Positions 47,587-61,030 of a DNA stretch of 64,000 nt are shown here, in pieces. Both the position numbers and the translations under genes were made by a program. Location of the stretch: contig BCJJ01000023.1 of assembly GCA_039545355.1 (NCBI GenBank), positions 683,362 to 747,361 of the forward strand, given 5' to 3'. Source of the stretch: Trichosporon coremiiforme (taxonomy: Eukaryota > Basidiomycota > Tremellomycetes > Trichosporonales > Trichosporonaceae). The notes under the pieces are model-generated. The model did not search any database. It was given only the letters and a program-made list of their open reading frames with translations, and was not told the DNA's origin. The first letter of the stretch is position 1. Each line of letters starts with the position of its first letter.

Positions 47587-50086
47587 ATGCATCGCTCGTG
47601 AGCTGTCTGTCCGACATGTTCAAGCTCACTGCCGGGTGCCAACGCCCACTTTCTGGTAAGAAGTGTCGCAAGAACGGCTGAAGGGCGTATCCTTTCGACA
47701 GCTGGAATCCAGACTCTCCTCGATTAATGATACATACAGATTCCGGTCACTGCTTGAGCTGAAAAGGGCTTGGTGTTGCACCAAACCGCACCTGGCAACT
47801 CATCCATCGGCGCAGGTGGCGCTTTCTCCTGCTTTGCAAGCTGCATACCGATGGTCTTCCGCAGCCTCGTGAATAGAGCAAGTGCACATTTCCTATGAAA
47901 TTCGGTGCATCGCGCCCCTGTGGTACTTCATCGCAACTGAAGGTGCTTCCCATAATGAGGAGCACGTTCGAAGGCCAACTGGTGAATGAAGCTTCACACT
48001 CTGAGCTTTAGAATGCTGGCGTTCAGACAACTGTGTGGGCTCCCTTGCCGCTCCCCAGCTTACCAATTAGACCAGCAGCATTTAGAACTTCTGAGGACCT
48101 GAGCATCGCTCGTGTGAATGCGGAGGCTGGGAGTACAGTAGTAAGCTCATTGGCAGTGACCACGGAGCTGATCGAAGTCCCGTGCAACGATCTGGGGACC
48201 CCTCTGCTGCCACGAGGTGGGTGCTGAGACACTCTCACGAAGCTCTCAGTGGTCCTCATATTCTGACAGCAGATTCAAGTGATACTGTCTACTTAACGAA
48301 TGCAAGTTTACAGGATATGAGCTCCACTGAGAGCCGAAGCTGACGTCCAGTCCAGTGCACGTGTCTCCTGCCGGTAAGCTGCCCAGTTCTCTGCCTCAAA
48401 GCTGGCGTGCAGTGTTCAGCGCTGGAAACCCCAGTGGGTGATTCCGGTAGCTGTGGCAGTTCAGGCAACTAGCTAATTCGCGCAGATCTGACTTGCACAA
48501 GCCCCAGGCGGAGGAATACCGGGATGCCATCAGCGGACCTCGGTTTGTGCGGTAAGTAACACCTTCGCGCAGCAGCTTGTCGATCGTCTCATAAGCTGAT
48601 CATCCAGTGGGTATGCCTCGATACTCCCGGAGTACAGGTGAGTTACATTACAGCTACACACACGTGATATCTCAGCTGACGGCCAAGCCTGAAGCAGTGA
48701 GTCAAGGCATTCTCACTTCTCCGCTGGCAGGGTCAAACCTGCGTTGCTGCGACTTGTAACGTGTGTCAGCTGCAATGACGCTGAATGTGAGCTGATCGGG
48801 CCCAGCTTCACGATTCCTCCCATCCTCAGTCGGGTCCTAGCAAACACCGAGTCAGAGGCGTTTTGCGGTCTGCTGGGCGGTAGTGGTATCAGTTGATAGT
48901 TGGACTGGAGTCGTCTCGTGAGTGGTAAGTCGGGCCTGTCTTCAGCTGCATTCATGGCGCTTTCAGCTGACACGAGCAGAACCTCGTCGACACAGGTGAG
49001 TAGCAGCCACAGCTCGGCAATTGAAGCGCATAGCTGAGGTTACAAATCAGGCATACTGCACAGGGGACTCGAGTGCGGCCAGAGTCCAAACGTCCTTTCC
49101 TCTGACGTGATCAAAATGCTGACCAGGTGAGCAGCTGTTGTGTGCACAAAAGGCAGCTAGCTCTCAGTGCCGTCATCCTGCCGTCAACGGTTGGTGAGGC
49201 TGTAGCTGCGCCCGCGATGTGTTGAGCTAAGCGTGCAGAACTCTTGAGATCACTCAGCAACGCTTCAGGTGCAGCTGCAGTTGTTACAGACTCCAGCTGA
49301 CTCAATCAGGACTGCTAGACATGGCGCGGACATTGCCGGTACGCAGCTCTTTGTCCACGGCCCTCAGCTAACTGCAAGAGTCAGCTAGTGCCTCAGGGGC
49401 GTTTCGCTTGACGTACTGTGCGGCCCAACAGTCCGAGCTCAGCAACCAGCAGGCGAGCAGGTCCGGATCCAGCCAAGCTTCGAGAGGCTTTGACGGGCGA
49501 CCCAAGCGATATATTTGGAAAGTCGCGGCGCGGACTTCCACACAGGAGACGGCGAGGCGCTCAGCTACAGTTGAAACAGTGGTTAGCTGACTCGACCAGA
49601 GTCTCAACCCCCTCAAGGAAAGTTGGGTAAGCTTCTACGGTGCTTGGGTTGCAGCTGACTTGCACAGAGTCCCGCCCTGCGCCGAATCGTATACCGGTGC
49701 GTAGCTGCAATTGCAGTATCCAGCTGACTCGAACAGGTCCCGCGTCAGTCCGTCTCCGCCTTCGGGTGCAGCTACACTGGAGCAATAATGAGCTGGCAGG
49801 CCAGGGTGGCTGCGCATCAGCACACCGCGAGTCAGGTGTGTAGTGTAGCTGTTGGTCGGATTTGGTATAGCTAATTGCGCAGATAACCTGCGCTCGCCGA
49901 AGAGAGCCGGGTGAGTAGCTGCGGCGCAGGAGAACTAACCAGAGCAGGTTCTTGTTACGTCCTCAGTACCGGTTGAGCTGTCCCAGACAGGTAGGCAGAC
50001 TGGAAGTATGAGGCAGCGGATCTAGCTGGTGCCAATGGGTGCAATGAGCTAACGGCAAGTCGTACATTGGGCTGTCTCCGCGCTGA
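47587..50086 (+). CDS. Extremely intron-dense gene, many microexons, no recognised family
   Basis: The plus strand carries a long series of donor, CTGAC/CTAAC branch and CAG acceptor units. One frame stays open across 48027-48216 (TTVWAPLPLPSLPIRPAAFR to CNDLGTPLLPR) and can be joined in phase to upstream exons near 47625-47980. Another frame is open across exons 48980-48995, 49051-49126, 49168-49193, 49239-49268, 49310-49338 and 49379-49387 (NLVDTGILHRGLECGQS, NVLSSDVIKMLTSAVILPS, TVELLRSLSNASGLLDMART). Downstream exons of 27-43 nt continue to a possible stop at 50084-50086. Weak points: the proposed start needs a 27-nt intron, the path between 48700 and 48980 is ambiguous, and past 49600 two frames are open. 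It could instead be a spliced non-coding RNA. No domain recognised. Confidence 0.45.
49127..49990 (+). repeat. Regular array of about 70-nt intron-exon units
   Basis: Donors fall at 49127, 49194, 49269, 49339, then 49627, 49697, 49766, 49836 and 49911, a spacing of 67-75 nt. Introns are 34-47 nt and exons mostly 26-30 nt (one 36). Several introns share wording: starts like GTGCGTAGCTG or GTGAGTAGCTG and ends like CAGCTGACTCGAACAG, CAGCTGACTCAATCAG or CAGCTGACTTGCACAG. Exons tend to end in CCG or CGG. Direct sequence observation; origin by tandem duplication or introner spread is inference. Confidence 0.65.
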
Positions 50087-53000
50087 TCGTCGCCTGTCCA
50101 ATGGTGCGTACGCACAACTTGAATGCATGGTTCTGTGACCAGCATGAGCCTGTGAGCCGCTAGGTGGTACTGGGGATGAGGAGTTACCTCAAAGCGCATA
50201 CAGAGCAAAGCATGAGGTCAGTACAGCTAAAGCAAGTCGGCCGTGTACGGCGCCCGTCGCGTTCGGCTACCCGCAGTCCGTCTCGGCCTCTTCCGATGCT
50301 CTGGCCGCCGAGACGGGCCGTGCGTGACGCGTTATCTGCGCCCGGGTCCAGTCTGGGTCATGTGCTCGACACAGCGGGACGTGCACTTCTTCTGCCGACA
50401 TGACCGAAACAGCCTCGACATGACATGGTCTGAGTCACTGGTGCGTGCTACATGAGCGGCATGAGCGACAGAGACATGGCGACATGAGCGCGACTGTGCA
50501 CGGCTTCGCAGCATAGGGTAAAGACATGGGTCCGGAAGCTGACGCAGCCATAGTCGGCTCTCGGGGTTCGCGAAATCTGCACTCCCAAGTGGAGCGCCTG
50601 ACTGACCACTGCGCTGTTGGTCAGTCAGTCTCGCCCGCGTCGCGTGCTGTGTTACGAACTGCGTACCGGACCCGATCGAAGCGCTCACGCGTCTCCTGGA
50701 ATGCAAGTGCTCTCGTGCCGAGGCCTCCGTGTCGTCCCCGACCCTGTGACAGCAAGGCGGTTCTGAACAGCCAAGAGTACAGAAACTCGTGCCGCGATCT
50801 CTTGGAAGTCGAGCTTGGTGTTTCAGAGCCTAGACTTTGACGCGCCAGTGCGTTTTCCTTGACCTCTTGGATCTTTGATCTCTTGGGTCCTGGATCCTTG
50901 GCACGCGTGGCCGCTAGCACGGCCCGCGCCGCCGACAATCCTCGGCTTTCAAGAGTGCACGCCCGCTCTCAGCCGTGGGTGAGCGGCACCCTGCGCCAGC
51001 CGCACCAGCTGCGCCGCCCGTGCCATCCTCTGAGCCCTTTGCGCCTCCCCAACGAGGCGGCTTTGTCATCCACCGCTCGTAACCTCCACCCTTCCTGCGT
51101 CTGCGTGACTTTGGATGCCCGGTGGGCAGCCTTCCGAGACACCAATAGCACCAGTGCCCCTCGAAGGTTTACATCGTTGTCATCTGACCAGGCAGCACAT
51201 GGCACCTGGCTTAGCTCGACAGCAGACTCGATCTGCGAGATGCCCCGTTAGTATAAGCGGACAGGTTGCCATGCAGGCATGCGCACTCGATGTTGTTGGA
51301 ATGCTGGACCGGCACTGAAACTGACACACCTGGAATGCAATTTGGACTCGGAACGCAGTTCCCACCGTAGCCTGGGTTGTCTGTGTTGTCTGTTTCGAGT
51401 CGGACAGGGTCGTGTCAGACATGACATGAGGCTGCGGTATGTAAGCAATGTCCGCTGGCGGGGCTGGCGACGCTGGCGGTGCGTTGGCTCGCATCCGGGA
51501 TCGCGGAATGAGACCTGCTTCTGAGGTCATGTTCCGACCTCCAAAGTCTGGGCATCCGTCATGTCCTCGGTGTCCATGCAGCGAGCGGGTGAGATGTCCA
51601 ATTCACCAGTGTGATCGGAACCAAAACACCTCTGGAATCCGCCCTTCCTCGCGCACGGGTGACGCCGGTGTGTGTGTCTTGCACTCGGCTCGAACTGCAT
51701 GAGGCTGGGATAGAGCCCAGGCCCAGCGCAAGATGCAGCGGGTCAGCGGCGCAGAGGACTTCTGGACAGACATGCAAATCATCTAATTCTAGGGCGCGCG
51801 CGGGCGGCCAAGGAGAGCAGAAGGGGCGCAGAAGGGGCCATGTGTTTCTCAGGTTACTGCTGCATGCTTACCGTCAGCTGTATTTGTCAGCTCGTCCACC
51901 ATCAGCAAGGTCCGCCGGATCTCTCGCAGCCCTGCATATCCGGATCTGAGCGGTGCTCTGCGGTCCTCGTGTGCGCTTTGGTCTCTGCGGACCTGTTCTG
52001 GACACTTGTCTGCGGGGTCCGCGCTTGCGGCCGCAGCTGGAGAGATCGGCGGGGCTGCGGCGTCGAGCGGCGTAGACGTTGAGTCCGATTGTCCTGTCCG
52101 AATTTCACTCGCTTCGCTCGGAGAGCAATAGCGCACCCCCCCGACACAAGCGGGCACAGTCCCGAGGGTCCCCGCGGACCGAGGTCCGAACTCTGATTGC
52201 GGGCTTCTTGTTTCTGATACGCCTGCTGCTCATGGGTCACACAGTGTCGTCGTCTTCGTAGCCTGTGCTGGGTTCGGAACGGTCCCATGCTCTGTGCGCC
52301 TCATCTGTGCTCCCTGCGTTGCTCGATTCCTGCAAACCTGCACCTCCGAACTGCTCCTAGACTTCGAGCTCGTTCCGAAAGATCTGTCTTGGTAAGGAAG
52401 TGGAGGGAAGGGGCGACCTCCGACGTCTTCGGCGTGGGCGAGCGAGTTCCTGAGTGTTGACACCAAGATGCATAAACGAGCGAGCGGGCACCCTGGGCCA
52501 TTCCGAAGAACAAATGGGAAGGTCGACGATTGCATCCTTGACACTTGTTGCTTGGTTCCTGATCAAGCCTCCTCAGGACCCCTCGAGCCGCGTCAGGGTG
52601 TCACGGCGTAACTTTTGAGTAAACTTCGAGCACGACTCGGCCGTTTGCCCGCGAATTCAACGAGATTACGCCCTCACCCCCCGACGTCACTGGTCCAGTG
52701 GCCGACATTTTTTCGTCAGTCTCTTGAGGTCATGGCTGATCACACCTCGTAGTTGCCCGTCATCATGATTGATGCTCCGCCCATTCAGAAACGTGCATGC
52801 ATGTCAAGACAGTGGGCAGAAGCCTGCGTTCGTTGGGAGTCGTGGCCCCAGGGGTATGGGAAACAATGATGCATGACAACCAGCGAGGTGGAGCGGAATG
52901 CTTGTCGTAACAAGCACAAGAACACAAGAACAGCAGGGGGATGACGTAGACGGTTGGGCGAATCGATGGGTCTCGAGTAATTTTTCCAGCGTTCCTTCGC

Positions 53001-54003
53001 TTGTTTCGCGTGCGTTGAGTCTACATGTCGTGCCCACGCGTTTATAATGACATACCTCGCCCTCACTAGCTCTGCTGGCGACCGGCGGCAGTCGGACCCG
53101 GCCCTCGGCGGCCGAGCCACCAGCGGCCAAGAACTACTCGAAGATTGTTTTTGTTTTCAGGGTCTAGCGTCCACCCTCCTGCACATGACGGACCCTCACG
53201 GCCTCACCTTCCATCTTTGGTAGCCGCTGTCGCCTGGCGGTCGGACAAACAGCCCAGGTTGCCAGTGGCGAGCCAGCGAGCCAGCGAGCGGCGGACGGGT
53301 CAGTACAGGATCGCGCAAGGAACCCTAGGGGGAAGCGTTCGGGTCGTTTGGCGCAAGCTCACGGCCCACGTATCCTCGCGCCGCTTGGCCGCCTGGCCGC
53401 CTGGCTTCCAGGCCGACGTCACACTGTCACCTGGCTTTGGGCTGGGCTGGCAGGTTTAGTCATGAAGCACTCGAGCCAGGGTGGAGCACTGTTCCGGCTC
53501 AATGCGGCGCCGTTGCGAGGTCCCCCGACCTTCGACCAAAGCCCGCGAACCCGTGGCCCATGGGCTCAGCAGCCCAAGCCGCCTAGATTGCCTAGATGTT
53601 CCAAGGTTCCAAGCCTGCGCCGCCTGAGCTGCTAGACCTGAGTCGTGCGCCTCCGCCCGCCCGAGGCCATGGCCCAAGACCCCGTCGACCCGCCTCGTCG
53701 CCTACAGCCGCATGTTATCATCAGTAGAAGGCTTCTGACCGAACCGAAGCCCTCCCTGCGAGCCCTTACAAGTAGTAGCATATACACGACCGAGGCCAAC
53801 CCCGTCCTCTTTTTCCTCGTCACACATCTGTTGTTCACTACCACTACCTTTGTCTCGAACACTGAACACTACCTGTACACTCGCACATACCACCCACCCC
53901 CCAGTCTCACGCCACTGATCGACTGGACCACTGAAATCTCGCTCTTCGACTGAAGAACCACTCGAACAACGACTACACCCGCCGGTTCCCACAGCGACGA
54001 GCC
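50087..54003. other. 3.9 kb region without supported genes
   Basis: Open frames here lack codon bias, start context and coherent introns. Repeated ACATGAGCG/GACATG words occur at about 50398-50500. The last 150 bases before 54004 are a pyrimidine/CAC-rich leader of the next gene. It may contain the 3' end of the intron-dense locus. Confidence 0.5.
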
Positions 54004-56720
54004 ATGCGCGCCGCTCTCCTTCTCCCGTGCGTGTTTGCGCTCGCGGCCGCCTCCGGCCCGATAGCGCGGCACGGCGGGCACGACGACGACATGATGGACG
54101 GCGAGATGATGGGCGGCGAGATGATGGCGACCGCCACCTCGGAGGCCGCTGGGGCGAACACGGCCCCGCCGCATCCCTTCGGCACGATGACGGAGGCGGC
54201 TACGCCGTCACCCACGCCCGGATCCGATGACCATCACGACTCTCACGACTCTTCCCCGCACCACGACGACCACCACGGCGAGCCCGAAGCGCCGCCCGAT
54301 CCTCACGGCCACCACTCGCACGCGCCAGTCAAGGAGTTCCTGAACGACACGGACGTCCACCGCTGGCACAAGTTCCCCCCGACGTACCTCGACGCCGACT
54401 TCCGGCTGACGCAGGACAACGTCATCTTTGGCGAGGAGCTGCCCGAGAATTGGCCGGGAGACACGCCGAGCCACCCCGGTCTCATGATCCTGCACGTCGC
54501 GGCGATGTGCGTCGCGTACTTTGGTGCTCTCCCCGTTGGTAAGTACTCCTCTATCGCTGTGGACGTCTCTGGAATGGGAGTGGTGGCGGGACCGCACACA
54601 CCCGCTGCAACCCCGCCAGCGGGCGGCAGAAGCGTGGAATGTCCGTTCCACACTCTCTACTCTCTGTGCATGTGCATGGGCGCGATCGAACATGTCGGTG
54701 TCTGCAACATTGCATTCATCGCGTTACTTCATCAGCGTTGTCGGCCGTTGCAATGACGGTAATGACGCAGCCAAAGAGGAAATTTAAGTTCCCGCAGTCC
54801 CCTTGACCCCCTCCTGCCTCCCAGCCGCTCAAGGCCGAGCCGGCCGTAAAGGAATACAGACACTGACAGACAGCTCTCTCGCTCCGTGCTGCGGGACATC
54901 CGAGCCACTACCTCGTGAACACTGGCTTCATCGGTCTGGCCGTGTTTGGCTGGATCATGGGCATTGCCTACAAGGCGGCCATGCCTGACTTGTGAGTTTG
55001 TTTGCGCGGGGAGTTGCGGGTGCACGGCGACTAGAATTTTCGGTGTGCGATCACCCCTCCCTCGGTGGAGCAGCGGAGACGGGCTGGACGGGAAGACACC
55101 GGATGGACAGGGCCAGATAGCGTATAGCAACCTCCGCTCGGCCGTACCACCCGGAATCCGCCCTGGGAGATTGTGCCTGGGGCTGGTCGCTCCCTGGGTC
55201 TGCACCCACTCTTCCGTTGGGCATTTCTACCGCCCACCCCCGAAATCTGCGCCGAAACATCCACAAACCTTTGCAATGAGCATGGCTGACAGGACAGCTA
55301 CCCCGGCGCCAAGCACGGCTCCATCGGCAACATTCTCGTCCTGCTGTCCATCGGCCTCGCGGTCCTGGACAGCATGGGTCTGATCGCGCGCGCGGTCGCT
55401 TTCTACCGCTCCGGCTCGCGGGACTGGAAGAACTTCTTCTTCGACGCCCTGCAGGGCGCCAAGGAGGACCGTTTCGGCGATCCGTCCCGGTACGAGATGG
55501 TCGGGTTCAACGGACGCGGGTCTAATGCCGTCTTCGAGCTCGGCGATGACGACGAGGACGGACTCGAGTCCCGCCACTCGACCGGAAGCGAGGGAACGCT
55601 CCAGGACACGCCCTCTGCCAGCTCGGCCGGCTCCGCGCACCACTTCGAGATGGGCGACAGGCCCAAGGGCAAGTCTGTGTCTAGGCGCCAGGGCGCCTTC
55701 GACGCGCACCACGAGGACAGCCACGAGGACAGCCACGAGGAGGAGCCCGAGGTCCCCGTCGTTGCGGAGAAGTACACTGCCATGCGTATGGGCGAGATCG
55801 CCCTGACGTGGGTGCGCCGCACGCAGGTCGTGGTCGCGTACGTGTGCATCTGCACCGGTATCCCGACGTACCTTGGCATGTGCCGCGCCGGGTTCATCAA
55901 CACGTGCGCCGCGCACATCATCAAGGGCAGCATCTTCTTCGGGTACGGCGTGCTCACGTTTGCGCGCTACCTCGGCGCGTACGCCGACATGGGATGGGCG
56001 TGGAACCGCAAGCCTGCTGGTTCCCGCGCCGTCAGTGCCGAGATGGTCGAGTGCTTCGTCATCTTCCTGTACGGTATCACGAACACGTGGATGGAGCGCT
56101 TCGGCGCACACAAGGGAGACCCCTACACTGTCAAGCAGGTGCAGCACATTTCGATCGCGGTCATGTTCTGGTTCGCCGGTCTGGCGGGCATGCTCCTCGA
56201 GTCTCCCCGTGTCAGGCGCGTGCTCGGCGCCGCGATCCACGCCGCCAACCCCCGCGCCAAGACCCCGCCCTCGTACGCGTTCAGCTTCAACCCCCTCCCC
56301 GCGCTCGTCATTGCCGTCACTGGTCTCGCCATGGCCGCCCACCACCAGGACTACAAGTTCCAGGTCGCGATCCACAGTCTCTGGGGCATCCTCCTCGCCG
56401 GAGGCAGCGCGTGCCGCTTCCTCACCTACTTCTTCCTCTGGCTGCGCCCACCTACTGAGTCGACGCTGCCCAGCCGTCCCCCGACCGAGGTCCTGACGTC
56501 CTTCGGCTGGGCCGCCGGCGGTATCGTGTTCATGCTCTCGGACGAGGAGATCGCGTTCGCGGCCATGCGTTCCGGTTTCGACGACATGATGGCCTTCCTC
56601 AACGTGACCATCGCACTCACGTGTCTCATCTTCTGCTGGATCGTCGTCGTGCTCGCGTGCAAGGGTTACGCTCTTCTTCGCCTGTCTCGTGGCGTTTCGC
56701 TGGACGTTGAGTCGGCTTAA
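54004..56720 (+). CDS. Ytp1-like multispanning membrane protein with His/Asp-rich N-terminus
   Basis: Exons 54004-54538, 54874-54991 and 55298-56720 give 691 residues. A signal peptide (MRAALLLPCVFALAAASGPI) precedes a lumenal/extracellular segment very rich in His, Asp and Met (residues about 20-105), which could bind metal ions. The DUF2427-type segment with PSHPGLMILHVAAMCVAYFG follows, then a soluble acidic loop (about 270-360), then the Ytp1 domain with about eight hydrophobic spans, including IIKGSIFFGYGVLTFARYLG and EMVECFVIFLYGITNTWMER. The family is fungal and of unknown biochemical function. Both introns are long for this genome (335 and 306 nt). Confidence 0.88.
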
Positions 56721-57498
56721 GTGGACATTGAACACCGTAGCGGAAGAACGAGAGGGGGAAGACGAGTAGAGAAAGACTCACGAAGCCGACAAGCGGGTCA
56801 GAAGCATAACTTCTTTCACCGACTTCAACCCACTCACCCTTACGAAACCATTAATCTTTTTTACCACCCCATATTTTATATTCATCTTTCACAACAACAT
56901 CACCCTATAATAACCGGGTCGCCTGGGCTAGTGCAGTCCCGGGCGAGTATGCATCTTATTCGAATTCACGGTCGGAGCGAGGCGCGCAGTTCACTGTCTG
57001 GCTTGGTGAGACTGGCCAGGCTAACACGAGACTGACAGCGCAGCGAGCGAGACATAGGGATCAGGAGGCGCGGGGCAACATTGGCGCGCAACACCGATGC
57101 CGGCGGCAGCGTGCCAAGGCAGGCGGGCAAGTCGTTGGCGATAGAGGGGACGTCAAGGCGTTCACGGCTGTCTGGTGACCGGGTATGCTGGAATCGGCTA
57201 CTGACCCTGCATCCTACACACCACACCACCGGCCGAGTCAGTGAAGCGGACATAGGCGGTGGGCGACCTCGACTAGATGGCGCACATCGCCGCCGTACTC
57301 GGAGCACGTGCCCAAGCGAGGTGGGCACGTGAATGCCTTACCGAAAGATGGGGACAGGATACCTCCTTGCATCCGTCTAGCTCGTGTAGCTTCTTATGCC
57401 TTATACTACTCTACAACGTTGACAGGCGACCTATCTCACTGTCGTCGTCTCAAAGGGTCACATGGACCCGCGTCCCCATCGAGCTCGCTGCGCTCGCT
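56721..57498. other. Convergent intergenic region, no gene seen
   Basis: It contains the 3' ends of the Ytp1-like gene and the nitronate monooxygenase gene. An AT-rich patch near 56850-56915 may be a polyadenylation region. Confidence 0.5.
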
Positions 57499-58790
<1,292 letters not shown>

Positions 58791-59145
58791 TGTGGTATGG
58801 AAGAGGTGGGTGGGGGGAGTGGGAGAAGAAAAGATGGAGCAGCAAGAAGTGATATAAGGTGTGGTGGGCCGGTGGTGTCGGTTAGCCTTTGCCGTGGACC
58901 GGCGGGCCCCAGTGACTTGAGCTTTGTGTGCAGTGAGCGACGGCCATGTCCGGTCTAAGGTGTCGTAAGTGCCGGACCTCAAAAGCCAAGCAACGGCCGA
59001 TGTCGCCGTTTCAGGCGCCTCCCGCCGTTGGTGGGCCTACCGCTCAATCACGTGAGTAGGCGTGCCAACCACGCGCTGGCTCATTTCACCCAACTTACAT
59101 CACGAGAGCTCGTTATTATTTGCGTCGTCCAAAACCCATCCTACC
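58791..59145. promoter_or_regulatory. Shared divergent promoter of nitronate monooxygenase and PRP17
   Basis: It is 355 bp between opposite start codons; both promoters must lie here. No known element was recognised. Confidence 0.5.
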
Positions 59146-61030
59146 ATGCTTCTCGCCCAGTACGACTCGTCCGACGATGAGGCTGGGCCTTCGACAGCCC
59201 CCGCCCAGAAGATCGAGGACACCGACGAGACCGACGAGCAGATCGAGCAGCAGGTGCAGACTGATGCGTTCGGCATTGCGACCTCGGGGCCCTCCAAGGT
59301 AGCCAAGGTCGACACCAAGGTGTCTGTCGCCGCGGCGCCAGACGTGCTGAAGGAGGACCCGAACGACATGGCGAACGCGCTGATCACGCGGTCAACGGAC
59401 AAGGTCATCAACGTCAACATCAGCTACGACGACATGACGCGCCCGGTGCAGGGACCAGTGGATCCCTTCAACGCGCGCAAGAACGAGGGCATGAACGCGC
59501 TGAATGGTCATGTCGAGGAGCAGGCAATGGACAGCTACGAGTTTGAGCGCCAGAAGCGCACCTTCGATGTCCACGGCTATGCCCTCGACCCGACCGCGAA
59601 CGGTGGCGGCGGTTGGGTTGGATCGTCAGATGCGGCGGCGGCGAACGAGTTCGGCATGATCGACACTGTTCGCGCGACGAATCGCCAGCGCAAGGAGATG
59701 AAGCGCAAGCGAAAGGCGAAGGGAGACGCGAGCATCGTCGACGGTGAGGGGGCGTACCTCGGCCCGTGGGCCGACTACCAGGGTGACAAGGCCGGTGAGG
59801 AGCCAGAGGTGGAGGAAGAGGAGACGGACGAGTGGCGCGCCGAAAAGAAGCGAAGAGAGGACCTGAAGGCCGCTGCCCAGGAGAGGAATAAGGCCGCGCG
59901 CGAGGAAAAGTCCATCTTCCACGGAAAGGAGCTTACCGACTACGCCGGCCGGACGTACATGCACATCCCGACGGATGTCGACGTTCGCCTCAACCCGCCG
60001 GACGACGCGCCGGCACCGAACGCCTACGTTCCGGAGCGGTGTATCCACACCTGGCATGGACACAACAAGGGCGTCACTGCCGTGCGACTGTTCCCGAAGA
60101 GCGGACACCTGCTCCTCAGTGGAAGTATGGACACGAAGATCAAGCTCTGGGACGTGTACCACGAAGGCAACGTGCTGCGGACGTTCATGGGACACTCGCA
60201 GGCGGTCAAGGACGTCAACTTCAACAACAAGGGGACGCGGTTCATTTCTTCCTCGTTCGACCGTACGATCAAGGTATGGGACACGGAGACGGGCCAGTGT
60301 GTGCAGGCGTTCTCGAACGGCAAGGTCGCCAACGTCGTCAAGTTCCAGCCGGACCCGGACAAGCAGAACATCTTCCTCGCGGGTATGCAGGACAAGAAGA
60401 TCATCCAGTACGATCTGCGGTCGCACGAGATTGTGCAGACGTACGACCAGCATCTCGGCCCGGTGAACACGATCACGTTCATCGACAACAACCGGCGGTT
60501 CCTGACGACGTCCGACGACAAGACGATTCGCGGGTGGGACTACGACATTCCCGTCGTCATCAAGTACATCGCCGAGCCGTACATGCACTCCATGCCTGCG
60601 GCCGCGAAGCATCCGAACGGCAAGTACGTCGCGTTCCAGTCACTGGACAACCAGATCCAGATCTACGACACGGTGAACGGCATCCGGCAGCACAAGAAGA
60701 AGCACTTCTCGGGCCACACGACGGCGGGCTACGCGTGCGGGATCAGCTTCTCGCCCGACGGCAAGTACATCTCGTCGGGAACTGGCGGCGGCGACGTTGT
60801 ATTCTGGGACTGGAAGACGGGTCGCATTGTGAAACGACTGAACGCGCACAAGCAGGTCGTCATTGACCACTGCTGGCTGCCGAACGAGCACGTAAGTGGC
60901 GCAGGCGCTCTCCGGAGTTCCCCGCAATATGATTGACCCGACACAAGGCAAGGAAGGACAGCACGCTGACAAATCACAGTCCAAGGTCATCACGGCGTCT
61001 TGGGACGGACTGATCAAGCTGTGGACGTAG
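59146..61030 (+). CDS. CDC40: Pre-mRNA splicing factor Prp17/Cdc40, WD40
   Basis: Second-step splicing factor of the spliceosome. Exons 59146-60891 and 60980-61030 give 598 residues. The N-terminal half is charged with the conserved VDPFNARKNEGMNALNGHVE and the ELTDYAGRTYMHIPTDVDV block. The WD40 propeller starts near residue 300 (CIHTWHGHNKGVTAVRLFP) and contains LRTFMGHSQAVKDVNFNNK and YACGISFSPDGKYISSGTGG. The last blade is finished by the short second exon, ITASWDGLIKLWT. Exon 2 is separated by an 88-nt intron with a CTGAC branch. Clear orthologue. Confidence 0.96.

Noticed and set aside
48485..48551. Alternative joining of this exon in the frame LTCTSPRRRNTGMPSADLGL
   Set aside because: It leads to a stop directly after the next junction; using the later acceptor at 48501 keeps the frame open. 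Neither is certain.
50859..51251. 130-codon plus-strand open frame in the gene-poor region
   Set aside because: There is no codon bias, no domain and no intron context; it is of a length expected by chance in GC-rich DNA.
55227..56735. 502-codon minus-strand open frame opposite the Ytp1-like gene
   Set aside because: Antisense shadow of a strongly biased membrane-protein gene.
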